Assembly (NCBI GenBank): GCA_020226215.1
Contig: CM035230.1
Coordinates: forward strand, 20,565,883-20,629,882
Source: Sindora glabra
Taxonomy: Eukaryota; Streptophyta; Magnoliopsida; Fabales; Fabaceae
Reading direction: 5' to 3'
DNA length: 64,000 nt
Below are positions 47,985 through 60,830 of this stretch, one piece after another. Below the pieces are notes generated by a model, which was not told the origin of the DNA, did not search any database, and was given only the letters and a program-made list of their open reading frames with translations. How positions within the stretch are numbered: the stretch's first letter is position 1; each line of letters opens with the position of its first letter. The position numbers and the translations under genes were made by a program.

Positions 47985-50900
47985 TTTTGATTAGCTTTGA
48001 CTACCATCACCTCCCACCCTACTCTATGCTAAGGTTTGGAATTGCAAACAATCTTAAAGGCTTGGCATTGGTTAGTAAAAACCATATTTTACTAGCTAGA
48101 AAGTGCAATCTTGATAATTAACTATGCATCTTTGTAATATAAAAGAACATATATTCCATGAGAAAATCATAGTGAAATTGATTAATTGGATTGAGGTAAA
48201 ACCTTGTCTATTATAGCTTTGAAATGCTAGAAATGGCATCATTATGCATAGATCCTTTGCACCTTGCACAAGCATAAAGAACTCTAATATGATGTTAAAA
48301 TGCAACTTTAGAATAAGAACACAATAATGTGAAGCAACATGGTGCAACTAGCATACATGTTTGGCAAGATCCAATGACTTGTCACCTCAAACTTCTCTTT
48401 TTCAAGTAACTAACATATAACACAAACCTACAACCTCTCTTTTTTTAACTAATACTTACCTAAAGAAGGCATTACACTATCAAAAGCCAAATTCAACTCC
48501 TAAAATTTCTTGTAAAATTTTAAACTTCTCTTAAAATTAGTAATAATTTCTACCACTACAAAAAATGCATTATTTATCAATAGTTATTTTTCAATAAGTT
48601 ATACAACTACTGCTAAGTTGAGGTTCATAATGGCTCCACAATGCATTGCCACCCCTAATCATTATTATTTGGAAAAATAAATAAAAAAATTACATACATA
48701 AAACATTCCACAATTTTAAAATAAAAAGATACTTTAATCCATCTAAATCTAAAAAGCTTCTATTTTCCCCAAATTGAAACAAAGCTCCAAAGCTCTAAAG
48801 TAAATTCTAAGGTCTAAATAAAAAACCTCACTTAATTGATACTATAAAACTCCTATCAACTAAATTGGTGTGTTAAGGTTAACGCTCTTTTTCTTATTTT
48901 TATTTTACTTTTTTAATTTTCATGAAATTTTTTATTTTGGTTTCTTTGATTTTGGTTTGGCTTCTTTGATTTTAGTTCAATTTAGGGATTAGCTTTAGGC
49001 TTTGCTTAGTTTGTGTCTATCACATCTCACAACAAAAAAACTAAATCCTTGATAGCTTAGGGCTTTGCTTAATTCAATTCTATGATTTTAAGGTTATTGC
49101 AAGCAATGTTCATTCAATCATGCCACTTTAGTGATATTTAATCACAATGGTTCCTTACTCTTTTTTTTTTTTTTTGCATTTTTCAAATTCTAGGCTATTT
49201 GTTAATACTTCTGCATTTTTCCATTATTCATTACATATTTGATAGTTAGTTGTTATATTATGCATGTGATGGAAATAGGTCTAGTTTTCACACCAGTTGT
49301 ATATTTGTTTCTCTATTATGGAGTGTCAAGTTTTCCTAAGTTCATTAGAACCTAATTGGCTTCCTTGTATTTGTTATTGGATTATTTGAACTATATGTAA
49401 TGCATCTGGATTCATATCAAGCCATATGAGTTTTTTTTTTCATTATATTAGGTTCAAATTAAGCTTGCCAAGAAGAGATAAGATGAAATCCTTGTCACTT
49501 GAGAGACGTGAAAAGGGTCTATCCTACTAAGATTTTCTGAGTGTGAAAAATTATCAATTTTCTCATTACAGAGGCAGTAGACTTTTTTTCCTATTATGAA
49601 AAGTAATTAAACAAAATAAGTTAACCTATTTTAGTCCATTTCTTGTTCTTAAAATAAAATCATTCTTGATTGGCATAATTCGATAAATTTAACTACTATA
49701 ATCATTTGTGGAAACTAGGAACTAGGTTTGGAATTAGGCAGAAAGTAAGGAATAAATAGACATATGCTAAGTTTGCTATTAAAACTTATTTCTCATGATT
49801 TCTTGTACTTGCTATTAAATAGTAAGTATAACATCAATAAGTATTGCAATTAATTAATTGATATATTGTGGCTTTTGTGTCTTCATTTTATAGACCTATA
49901 GCTTTATGCAGTATCTTAGCTTGTGATTATATACAAGGGAGGATAGGATTTGTAGAATGAAATTTTTGGAGACAATATCTTAAATTTATATAGATGAAAA
50001 GGGAAAGAAAATTGTTGCATTCTCTCATAACTTTATCCATTAGTGTTAACTAAGCTTAAGTGGGGAATTTTAACATACGTAGTTAGTTAGATTAAGTAAT
50101 TCAGCATAAATGGAGAACATTCATCTCAAAAGTGAATATTAGTTTGTGAGTGTTGGTGAAGTTGTAGTTGGCCAAGTGTATGATAAATGGACTAAATATA
50201 TGATGAAATAAGGGATAATAGAGTAAAATTAAGTAAACACCTAGTAAATCAAAATATGGTGATGTTGTATAATATGATTCAAATGGTACATAGCAATGAT
50301 GTTTATTATGCTCCTTTATAAGGAATATACATAAAGAGAATCTGGTAAATATGACTATATGTATTACTAATAATATGGTTGGAGAAGTAAAATTGTAGTG
50401 GTAGTATAACAATTATTAGATTATATAGTTAATTAATGTTAGGATTCAATATGCATTAGACTTCTAAATTACAATTGCAATAGAAATTAATTGTTCTGTT
50501 AATTTGACATAGATTAAATTTAATAGCTTGTAGTAGACTTGGAGTTATGTGTCATTTAATATGAAAAATGTTGTGCCTAGTTATAACTATTTGGTAAATA
50601 AGTGTATGATAAATGAAATAAGTGTATGATAATAGCAATTAAATTTATTAAATTATGATAACCTGGTAGGTTAGTACTCATACTTATAAGATGCTATAAA
50701 ACTATAGCCTAAAATTACCTACAAAGTTATGGACACTTTATGAAGGATGTGCATGTTCTTTCTCATTCGCTAATGACGCCATATACTTTCTCTAGTCATC
50801 AAGCAAAATCTTAAGATTATTGAATTTATTATCTAGACCAACATAGCAATTGGCATGCATCATACAAACTTTGTTAAAATCTTTACAAACCTAACAAAAC

Positions 50901-51059
50901 CCACCAAAATATTTTATGTCAAGGAACCTGATCATAAGTTTTATGTCTAATATAATGCGATGATGTTTTGTTCTATTAAGCACATCTTGGTTGTGCAAGT
51001 GTTAGTAAGCTTGCTTGGAGCTGAACTAAAATTTATAAAACTAAATGGTTCTATTATTA

Positions 51060-51312
51060 GATCTTACAATGTTGAATCCTTTTTTTTGGCATGTTGTTAA
51101 AATCTTAGTGGAATAGTAAGTTTGGTATGGACTAATATCACTTATATATCATTTATTTTTCAAATCTTAAGGTTTGGTATTGATTGATATCACTTATATA
51201 TCACTTAATGTTAATTCCATTTGGCATGTCCAAATTTTACAAAGTTGAATCCTCCTCCATATTCGTGTAATTCATATTAAGGTTTGGTATGCATTAATAT
51301 CACTTATTTCTA
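51060..51312. repeat. degenerate direct repeats, TTTGGTAT...ATATCACTTATATATCA
   Basis: GGTTTGGTATTGATTGATAT with CACTTATATATCAC recurs at about 51118, 51170 and 51279. An ACAAAGTTGAATCCT / ACAATGTTGAATCCT pair lies at about 51239 and 51067. The spacing is irregular. Confidence 0.6.
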
Positions 51313-51723
51313 AGAAAGCTTTTTAATTTCTATGTTGAAGAAAGTTTTTTTAACTTCTATATTCCCTTGTAAAGCATAGAGAAGTAATAGGCAATAGCAA
51401 TGAAGCCATTTTATTAGCGGTAAAAAAAGTCATCTTAGCACCACTCAAGTAAGTTTTTTTACCTTACATATCACCTATTTTTAATTCACCTATAGGGGTG
51501 ATAGTTTGCCATTAATTAAAGTTATTATTACTTATAGAAGTTAATTAATTACTATTGTTGCAATGGTTATAAACCAAGTTAAAGTAGATGAAACTTGAAG
51601 TATCTATTCCTATTAAAAACTATTATCACTATGAACTAAAACTATGTCAAGAATAGTGCAAATGCACATACTATACAATTCACTTATGTTTTGCAATATT
51701 TGTCCATGCCTTAATGGAGTAGT

Positions 51724-51800
51724 AAAATAGATTGGTTGAACTACTAATGTTAACTATAGCATAAGCTTTATAAAATAGATTGGTTGAATTACTAATGTCC
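51724..51800. repeat. 27-base direct repeat, two copies 50 bp apart
   Basis: AAAATAGATTGGTTGAACTA with CTAATGT occurs at about 51724 and 51774 with one difference. Confidence 0.75.
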
Positions 51801-53278
51801 ATGTTTGGAATAGCTACTTTATTTGGATTGCTTTTATAGCTTCCTTCTCTAGTAAGGAACAATATTTTCCACATGTCTCTAAACTAACTTGATTTATAAA
51901 TATACTTTAGGGTGTATCATATATCATAAATGATTTTATATTTTCTTTTAGAATAAAATACAAATAGAATTTTATCTATTTTAATTGTAATTTTTAACTA
52001 GGATGAAAATAAATAGATTATTAGAAGCAAAGTGATTATTGGTAGCTACAATTAGTTAGTCATATTTCTCAATTATTTCTAATTAGGGAATTAAGAATAA
52101 AGAAAATAAAGAAAATAAATAAGTGAATGTGATCTCCAATTTGGATGTAAAGTTTTTATTCTTATATCTTATCATTAGAAAATAGAAAGAGATTTCCTTT
52201 AAAAAATTTATATGTGCTAATTTGAAAAATTAAAAAACTGTGAAACCAAAATCGCATCAATTCTTATAGATTTAGATATACCTCTGTATCTATTTTATTC
52301 TTCTTGGTAATTAAGTATGAATGATTTAAATTTTGATAATGAATTTTTATCAACATCATAATCAAAGTTTTCTTAATAATTAATATAAGAATCTTTATAT
52401 TGAATTATTAAGATGAAAATTCATTAATTTGGCTTGCCATGTAATTGTTATTATTTGGATAAAATTTAAATTGCATGATATTATTCATATTTGAAATGCA
52501 ATTTCAAACATATATGTTGTTAGATTAACACCAAATCTGAAAACATGGGTAACATATGTAACGTGGTGTTTGAAATGCCCTTATTGTAGGTTAATTCCAA
52601 AATAGAAACATTTATATAACAAAAAGAAAAGTAAAATTTTCTTAAATTTATTTAATTTTACTTATATCTTGGCCAAATTTAGCAAGCTAACTGATGAAGA
52701 AGACTTGGGTATAACCTTATTTTTGGCAGCCAAATTGGGTAGAACAATTATATATACTACTTTAAATTTTATTTATATAATATACTTTTGATTTGATATA
52801 TATGATATTTGTATTAAACTACTTCATAGATTTACATTGAAATATATACATTTAAAAAATTCAAACTTGCATTAATTAATTAATTTGAATATTAAGATGA
52901 CTGTGTGTTTAAGTTTCATGCAATATTGATTAGCTCAAAGGAAGATTGTTATTTAGCCAAAATTCAAATACACTTATGATAACAAGTCTATGACAATTAT
53001 CAAATTTTTCTAAGCGAATATTAAGTTGGTAAAAAAAACTTATTACTTGGTAGGAATTTATTATCAATATTTGATTACTATACTAAGAGTACCACTTAGA
53101 AGTTGATTTTTCTTTTCAAAGGCTAAATGTCTGTGTTGTACTAGATGTCTTGCAATGGGACTTACCGTTATTTGAATTTGTTAATAATGTTGAATTTTGA
53201 TTTTGATTATGGGCTTACTGCATTATTTATTTTATTTTTTATTTAATGAATGCTTTGGTTGCTTCAATATTTACAAAT

Positions 53279-54757
53279 ATGAACTCCATCCATGTTCTTA
53301 ATGGCACATGCTTTAAGAATTGAAAAAAGAAATCATGATTAATTTTTGTTGTATATATTTAGACCTTACTCTTTGGGTTGAGCAATCATTTGCTCTTACG
53401 AATTCAAGTTCTTTTGATGCTAAAAAGGATTTGGAAAAGTAGGAATGTTCAAATTACATAAGTCTTATGATCATGAAATATGCAATTCCAAAAACTTTCA
53501 ATAGCATAATGTCTAAGGAAAATGATACTAAATCATTCTTTAAAGAACTTGAGAAATGCTTTACAAAAAATGAAAAGATGGAGATAAGTACCCCTTTAGG
53601 GAGTCTGGTTTCTATGAGATATAAGGGCAAAGGGAACATCAGGGAGTACATTTTAGAAATGTCTTATCTTGTATCAAAACTAAATACACTAAAGTTAGAG
53701 TTGTCTAAGGACTTACTTATGCATTTGGTTTTAATCTCTCTTCCTACATAATTTAGTCAATTCAAGGTTAGTTATGATTGCCAAAAAGAGAAATGGACTT
53801 TTAATGAATTCATTTTACATTGTATAAAGTAGAAGATAGATTAAACCAATATAAGATTAAAAGTACTCATTTGGCTTCAACCTTTAAAGATAGTAACAAG
53901 AAAAGGAAAAAGAAAGTTATTGTTACTCCATCATAGAAGAAGAAACATAAGGAATAAAAAGGGAAAACTAAAGGATTTGCTTGCTACTTTTGTGGAAATG
54001 CTTGTCATAAGAAGAAATAATGTACCAAGTATCATGCTTGGCATGTAAAGGAAGGTACACTTCTTAATGTGGTTAATTCTAAGGTTAATATGACTTTAAT
54101 GCTTAAACATGCTTGGTGGATAGATCATGGTGCTATTACTTACATAAGTGTGCTTATTCAAGGTTGCTTGAGTTGCCAAAAGCCAAGTAATGGTGAAACG
54201 TATATCTTTATAGGTGTTGATTAGTTAGTGAAAGTTAAGGTAATTAGGACTTTTAGGATACGATTAAAGTTTAGATTTTATTTGACTTTGAATTAAACAT
54301 ACCTTGTATCATTATTTAGATCAAATCTAGTTCCTATTTTTGTATTGGACAAAATTATTTACTCTTGTTCTTTTAGAAGTAGTTAATTTAGCTTTTTTAA
54401 AGATTCAAAACTTGTTGGTCCCATTTCTTTATTTGGATATGATAACTTTTACATGCTTAATATGGTTATCTCATTTAATGAAACTCTTCATGTTAATTCA
54501 TGTGGCATTAAAAGAAACTTAACCATTAAGAATCTTGCACAACTCCGGCACAAGCATCTAGGGCACATTTCTAAACCAAAAATTGAAAAACTTATGTCAA
54601 ATGGAATTCTTGATCCTTTTGATTTATCAAATGTTGATGTTTATGTTAAGTGTATTAAGGGGAAACAAATAAATATAAGGAAATTAGGTGCTAAAAAATC
54701 TTTAAACATCTTAGAATTAATACATGTAGACATTGTGGGTCATTCCTTATAACTTCT
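53279..54757 (+). pseudogene. Ty1/copia gag, protease and pre-integrase, decayed
   Basis: ATG at 53279 opens MNSIHVLNGTCFKN, the usual gag start. It is followed by LMIMKYAIPKTFNSIMS and SLVSMRYKGKGNIREYI in an intact 94-residue stretch (53467-53751). The zinc knuckle CX2CX4HX4C is at 53982-54023 with a TAA inside it. The protease active site reads WWIDHGAITYIS near 54115-54150, with His in place of the usual Ser beside the catalytic Asp. The pre-integrase block is intact at 54453-54752: LAQLRHKHLGHISKPKIEKL, then CIKGKQ and LELIHVDIVG. Gag packages RNA, protease processes it, and integrase inserts cDNA. The reading is cut at 54757 by a CACTA element and resumes at 57991. Stops at 53323-53325 and elsewhere disable it. 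Confidence 0.88.
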
Positions 54758-55860
54758 CACTACAACAAATCATCACTTGTGTCATAATCAAAATTGTGGC
54801 ATAAGATCCAAATTTTCATGATTGTGTTGTTTACCTATGGGAATATTAGTTGAATGGTCCCATGGCACAAGTGAGTGTGACAACAAAATTACCATGGAAA
54901 AAAAGATCATGTGACATAAATATTTTTTTTTCACATTTACTTGTAACTAATGGATTCTTTTAATCACAAGTACAAACATAGCAAGAAATGTACATTTGTG
55001 CCTAGTATCACATATTGCCATAAACAAAATCATAGCAAAAAATAAAATTATTACAAAACTAATATAGCTAACTAAAATAATTTTTATATATTTAAATTGT
55101 ATCAATTATCTAGGTAATTTAACCAGGTGTTATTCTATTATTTTATTTGTACATTTGTTGAAACCTATTAATATTTTTTACCTATATCAAGTTAGTGTAA
55201 ATCATTGAAACTTTATCTATCTAGAAATTGCAAATTGTGTTTATAGAGAATTGAACTTGAATCTTTAAGCTAATGAATGCTAAGTCTTATTATTATACTA
55301 GTTTACTTCTTTAGTATAATAATATAATGTATTGTATACAAAGCATTAATTAATTAGTTGATTTCAAAAATAAAATTACACTTTTGTGACACTAATTATA
55401 TAATAATAAAATGCATAAATACATATAATAAAAATACAATAATACTAAAAAGCTTTATAATTTTATTTTAAAAAAGATTTTGTATAGACTAAATTTCCAT
55501 TTGTTCCATTATTAATTTTGCTTATATCAAATTTGTCCCCTATACATGTCTTATATCAATTTTATCTCTTATAAATAATTAATTAGTTAATCTTTCCTTT
55601 TATTGATATTTTTCATTAATTATTGTTAATTAAGCCATTACAAAATAAAAGTAAAATTTTTACATCTTTAAAAATATTTTAGATCTTTTGAACAATTTTT
55701 TATTGTTTTTTAAAAATTTCTTTAATAAAGGATGAATAATATGAAATAAATATCCTTATAAATCATAACTTTGAATTATCATGCATATTTAAATTTTAAT
55801 TATTAAAAACCATTTATTTTAATTTTTTATTTATAATACATATTTTTATCATCCATAAAT

Positions 55861-56670
55861 ATAAGTTAAATCATTCAACCCTTCATAAATTTTTAATATT
55901 AATTTCATCCCTCATATATTGTTCATATTTAATTTTTATCCTTCTATTTATCAAGTAATTAATCCTTCAATAAAATTATAAATGAATGGACTAAATTTAT
56001 TAAATTATTATTTAGAAAGAAAGAAATTAATAAAAAATATTTGTGAGGAATGAAATTGATACAATTAAAATTAATAAAGGATGAAAATGAAATTTTAGAC
56101 TATTATATGTATATATCATTCCTTTAAATATAATTTAATTTAAAATTTTAATATAATAATTTAATTATTATTAAATTATATATAATTTTACATAATTATT
56201 ATTTTCAATTTTTTAATGGAAGTTTTGTTATTATGATAGTGATTAATGTAAAACTTTTTATTACATATTTCTATAATAAAACTTATTATCATAAGTTAAA
56301 TCATTCAAGTATTCATAAATTTTTAATATTAATTTCATCCTTAATTTAATTTTTATCCTTCCATTTATCAAGTCATTAACCCATTAATAAAATTATAAAT
56401 GAATGCACCAAATTAATTAAATTATTATTTAGATGGAAAGAAATAAATACAAAATATATGTGAGGAATGAAATTGAGACAAGTAAAATTAATAAAGGATG
56501 AAAATAAAATTTTAAACTATTATATATCGATCTCATAAATATAATTTATTTAAAAATTTTAATATAATAATTTAATTATAATTAAATTATATAGTTTTAC
56601 ATAATTATTATTTTTAGTATTTTTAATGAATGTAAAATTTGTTATTACATATTTCTATAATAAAACCTAT
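55861..56670. repeat. tandem duplication, 430-bp unit, about 1.9 copies
   Basis: ATAAGTTAAATCATTCAA begins units at 55861 and 56291. Shared blocks follow in the same order, such as TTTATCAAGT.ATTAA.CC, GTGAGGAATGAAATTGA and TTACATATTTCTATAATAAA. The second unit has a deletion of about 20 bases near its start. Confidence 0.85.
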
Positions 56671-56729
56671 CATTACTTATGTCACAAATCACACTATTTA
56701 TGTATAATATAATAATTTTAGTATAAAAT

Positions 56730-57460
56730 ATATATATACACCTTCTTCATTAATATATTTTTTAAGGATAATGCGATGTGATAAAAAATGGATGTTTTTA
56801 TAATGTTTTATACTTTGAATCATCTATTTTTGTTTAAGTGATATTTTAAAAATTGGATCAAATAATGAATTGAAAAAAATTGTTGAATGTATATGCATTA
56901 TATATATGTATAGGTTAATCCTATTAATATATAATTTTAATATGTAAAGAATTTAAATTTATTAAATAATTATATAACATAATCTTTAATATGTTATAAT
57001 ATTTATTTTATTAATGTATATTAATTTTATTATATAAATTTAATTTAATTGATAGAAAGTTAAATTTTATTTATTATTTATAAAATATCATTATATTTTA
57101 ATAGATATTAAAATGGTACATATGAATACGAAAAAGCTTAGGAGCTTAATAGTCGAGTTCTTTCTTATATATCTTAAGATTTGGGGTTTAACTTCTATCT
57201 TTATTATTTAAAAATAATGACAAATGTACATAACTATACAACTTACAGGTAGTTCTATCTTTTTACATGCATTTTATGAATTAACTAATTGAAAATATCA
57301 GGTTTTATAACTTTTTTATTTAGTTGATTTAGGAGCTTATCGGTTGATCGAATAAGTTGTTTACCAAATTCTTAAAATGATTGTTTATCTTAATTAATTA
57401 CTTAAAGGACTTTAACTCAAATAAAGAATTAGCTATTTTTCAAATACTTACAATATATAA
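56730..57460. repeat. dispersed repeat shared with 32340-33100
   Basis: Collinear blocks in the same orientation include ATTTTAAAAATTGGAT, AAGAATTTAAATTTATTAAA, TTTGGGGTTTAACTTC and TTACATGCATTTTATGAATT. It lies within the CACTA element, so it is either part of that element family or an older insertion carried with it. Confidence 0.65.
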
Positions 57461-57599
57461 ATATTTATATTTTTTTATTATCTACTATATTACAACATAT
57501 TGCACTTATTATAAATAGCTCTTATATATAGTTACCACAAAAATAGTATATTTGGCTGTAATCTTATCCATATAATTAATTTATGGTATAAGTAATACT

Positions 57600-57970
57600 T
57601 TGCTTTGGATTTTTTTTTATTTATATGATAAAACAAGTGATACTTTGCCATAAAGAATGTGTTTTCATAGCTTGATTTGTAGCATAAGTAATATTTTGCC
57701 ATGAGAATTGCATTTTTATAGTTTAATTTGTTGCATATGTGATATTTTGTCATAAGTAAAATTTTTTCGTAGTATAAATGATATTTTATCACAAGAAATG
57801 TGTTCTTGTAGCTTACTTTGTGGCATAAGTAATATTTTTTCATAGGTAAATTTTTTCCATGGCATAATTTTTTTTAGTTTTTTTGTATGTTTGTTTGAAT
57901 TTTTTTGTTTCCATAGCAAAAATAAAATTGTTACAATTTTTGAATTTTCATAACATAATTCATGGCACAA
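57600..57970. repeat. subterminal array of about 50-bp units in the CACTA element
   Basis: Units starting GTGATACTTTGCCATAA or GTAATATTTTGCCATGA recur at about 57629, 57684, 57739, 57779 and 57829. Each carries a TTTGTGGCATAA-like core. Lysine/tyrosine-rich open frames on the minus strand here (103 and 84 residues) are by-products of the repeats. Confidence 0.8.
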
Positions 57971-57990
57971 AATGTTAATTTGTTGTAGTG

Positions 57991-58800
57991 TTTTGACATG
58001 GTTAATAACATTTTATTATGTTCATAAACAATTTCTCACATTTTGAATACCTTTATCTTATTTATAAGAAGTCTCAAGAGCTAAATGATAGATCAAGTGA
58101 ACAATACGTAGGATGATTTAGCAAATTCCTAAAGGGATATGGTATTGTCCTACAATACATCATGCTGGCATAGCCCAAATATGAATGGTGTTGCTAAGAC
58201 ATGAAACAAAACTTTAAAGGACATGGTCAAAGTATGATTAGTCATAATACTTTACTAAAATCACTTTAGGGAAAGATATTAAAGACTACAATTCATATCC
58301 TTAACAAAGTTCTTTTACTAAGGGAAAGACCAATACCCTTTATGAATTATGGATGAGTAAGAAGCCTAACATAAAATATTTGCATACGTAAGGTAGTTTA
58401 GCTAAGGCCAGACTTTATAGGCCAAATAAAAGGAAATTGGATTCAAGAATAGTCTGCAACTATTTTGTTAAATACTATGAATGGTTTTAGGGATACAAAT
58501 TTTATGATCCTACAACTAGGTCCTTCTTTGGAATAGAAAATGCTCGATTCCTTAAGGATATTAAATTTAGTAGAGATATAAGGTTAAAAACTTTCTCTTT
58601 GAAAAGGAATTTGCTTTTTTTCCTATTATTGTCATTGACCATAATTAGGCTTCTATTCTTGACATTATTCAAAAAATAACTTTAGGACTACAAAAACAAT
58701 GTTGAAAATCTCTTGATCGAGGTTAACAAGTTATTCCTGAAGAATAAACCAGACAACTTCAAGAACAAATGCCATTAAGGAAATCCATTAAAGAAAGAAG
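57991..58800 (+). pseudogene. Ty1/copia integrase, C-terminal part and linker, decayed
   Basis: The copia reading resumes with weak core homology from about 58020 and clear blocks KGYGIVLQY near 58131, MISHNTLLKSL near 58235 and ILKTTIHILNKVLL near 58280. YYE-like linker sequence (GWIQE/ILLNTMNGF) continues to about 58560. The frame changes several times. The central DDE region is partly lost next to the CACTA insertion. Confidence 0.78.
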
Positions 58801-59720
58801 AAATTAATTCTAGATGATTACATCATCTTTCTCCAAGAACATGAGATAAATATTGGAATGGTGGAAAATGATCCAATTAACTTTTGTTAGGCCATTGAAA
58901 TTTCTAACTCTTAAAAGTGGATTGATATCATGAATGACGAAATTAAGTTCATGATGAAATTAAGTGTGAAACCCATTAGTTGTAAATAGATATTTAAGAC
59001 CATGACATATTCAAAAAGAAATGTGGAAAGATATAAAGTTTGTCATATTGCTAAGGGCTTTACTTTTTAAGGAAGGCATTAGTTATAAAGAGACTTTCTC
59101 TCCTATTTCTTCACCCTTGTGGCACATTTTTTATCTTCAATTACATCAAATAGATGATAAGACAATTTTTCTTAACTATCACAATGATAAGACAACTTAC
59201 ATGGTGCATCTTGAGAAATAGTTTCAAGAGATTCAAAGTAAATGGTTTGCAAATTAAAGAAATCCATTTATAAGCTCAAGTAGGCTTCTCATCAATGGTA
59301 TTACAAGTTTCATTACATTTTCATCTCCTTTAGTTTTAAGATGAATATAGTTGATGATTATATATACCACAAATTCAATGGGAATAAGTATATTTTTTTT
59401 AGTTTTATAGGTCGATGACATACAACTTACTAACAATGATATAACTTTATTACCTAAAACTAAGAGAAATTTATCAAAAAAATTTGAGATGAAAGATCTC
59501 GATGACACATCTTTTATGTTGAGAGTACAAATTCATTAAGATAAGTCTCAAGGTACTCTTAGGTTATCACAAAAAAAGCTATATAAAGAAGGTTCTTTAG
59601 AGATTTAGTATATAGGATTGTAAACTAGGTGACCCCTTTGTTTTTAAGGTAGTCAAATTCAATTTAGATCAATGTCCCAATAATAATTTTAAATCCAAAG
59701 AAATGTAGAAGATTCCTTAT
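58801..59720 (+). pseudogene. Ty1/copia reverse transcriptase, decayed
   Basis: Blocks in order: DDYIIFLQEHE near 58815, WIDIMNDEIKFM near 58920, CK*IFKT and NVERYKVCHIAKGF near 58980-59060, GISYKETFSPISS at about 59081-59119, LHQIDDKTIFLNYHNDKTTY at 59144-59200, MVCKLKKSIYKLK near 59242, QWYYKF near 59295. The catalytic YVDD motif has lost its Tyr to a stop: TAG at 59408-59410, then GTC GAT GAC. KKFEMKDLDDTSFML follows near 59480. Order and spacing fit plant copia RT. Multiple stops disable it. Confidence 0.86.
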
Positions 59721-60397
59721 GCTTTAGCTGTAAAAAGTGTGATGTATGCTTAGGTTTGTACACATCTGGATATTATGTACATTGTTTGGATGTTAGGTAG
59801 ATACTTGAGTAATTCAAGAATAAATTATTGAAAAGAAGCTAAAAGGATCATGTTATATCTTTAAAGAACAAAAATGACTATATACTCACAAATAGGAGAT
59901 CGGATTATTTAGAGATCATTAGGTATTTTGACTCCAAATTTGCAAGATGCTATATTAGTCATAGATCCATGTTAGGCTATATCTATCTACTCATTAAAGG
60001 AGTTATTTCTTGAAAAAGTGCTAAGTAGGCAATCATAGCTTCCTTTACCATAGCAATTGATTTTATAGAATGTTATAAGGCATTCAATCATAGGACATGA
60101 CTATGGAATTTTGTCACCAAGCTATAAATTGTGAATGATATTGAAAAACCATCAAAGTTGTTTTGTGATAATATGTTAGTAATATGATATTCCAACAATA
60201 ATAGGAGCCTACCAAAGTTAAGGTATATAGATATGAAGTTGCTAATTGTTAAAGAAAGTTTGGAATGGTTACAATTTATAGAGCACATAGAAAAAAACTT
60301 CATGATTGTAGATCCACATACTAAAAGATTACCACCCAAGGTCTTTCATGAGCACACCCTTCATATGGTTGTGATATCACTTGATTATATGTTAATT
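59721..60397 (+). pseudogene. Ty1/copia RNase H and polyprotein end, decayed
   Basis: RYFDSKFARCYISHRSMLGY near 59931, GVISxKSAKxAIIAS near 59998, FIECYKAFNH near 60064, KPSKLFCDNMLVI near 60146, YSNNNRSLPKLRYIDMK near 60191 and FMIVDPHTKRLPPKVFHEHT near 60303 are the conserved blocks of copia RNase H in their usual order, ending 30-40 residues before the polypurine tract. The domain degrades the RNA strand of the hybrid. Several stops interrupt it. Confidence 0.87.
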
Positions 60398-60788
60398 TAG
60401 TGGGAGTTTGTATTTATGGTTGCTCTTGTCTATAGATATGATTTATAGATATTCTATGACTATTTACTACAATATAAAGACTTTATGTATAATTATACTC
60501 TAATCTTATTTGATTTGATCTCACTAAGAAACAAGGTTAGACCAATTAGAACTAGGCATGTTAAGATCATATTGCATGTAATTTCCATGTAGCATATCTA
60601 AGCTTGATCTATGTCATTGATTGTATTAATATATATGACTGTCGATAGATTTAGTTGCGATAATTATACCAAAGGTCACTTTGGTTATATGTTAATATGG
60701 TTGATGAAATGGAATGATTAGAGACGATTTTGGTAATGATATCAATTTTAAGCTCATAAGGTTATATAATGATATACAATTATAAGGT
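60398..60788 (+). mobile_element. polypurine tract and probable 3' LTR of the copia element
   Basis: TAGTGGGAGT (60398-60407) directly follows the polyprotein end, as in plant copia elements. The LTR should begin TGTATTTATGG at 60409. It is likely short (under 400 bp) and reaches the TA microsatellite; the end is not defined. No matching 5' LTR was found upstream of 53279, so the element is 5'-truncated or its 5' LTR is too decayed to see. Confidence 0.6.
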
Positions 60789-60789
60789 G

Positions 60790-60830
<41 letters not shown>

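Larger units (their letters stand above)
47985..53278. other. about 5.3 kb of AT-rich DNA without recognisable genes
   Basis: There are stops in all frames. A lone CACTACAAAAAATGC at 48555 looks like a CACTA end, but no inverted partner was found. Poly-T runs lie near 49150 and 49432. Two small direct-repeat sets (51060-51310 and 51724-51800) stand out. The longest frames (103 residues at 50101-50412 minus, 83 at 48096-48347 minus) show no motif. A 5' LTR for the copia element at 53279 would be expected here but is not visible. Confidence 0.5.
54758..57990 (+). mobile_element. non-autonomous CACTA element inserted in copia integrase
   Basis: The left end CACTACAACAAAT (54758-54770) and right end ATTTGTTGTAGTG (57978-57990) are a perfect 13-base terminal inverted repeat. 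Flanking triplets are TCT and TTT, two of three matching the expected 3-bp duplication. It separates the copia integrase block ending IVGHSL from its continuation. Both ends carry many GTGGCATAA/ATGGCACAA/TGTGACATAA motifs, likely subterminal transposase binding sites. The 3.2 kb interior contains no transposase, only AT-rich DNA, a 430-bp tandem duplication and a segment shared with 32340-33100. It would depend on a transposase from elsewhere. Confidence 0.88.

Noticed and set aside
48555..48570. CACTA element starting CACTACAAAAAATGC
   Set aside because: No inverted partner end was found downstream, so only a possible single end is noted within the unassigned region.
57532..57970. Lysine/tyrosine-rich repetitive proteins on the minus strand
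   Set aside because: They are the translation shadow of ~50-bp subterminal repeats in the CACTA element.
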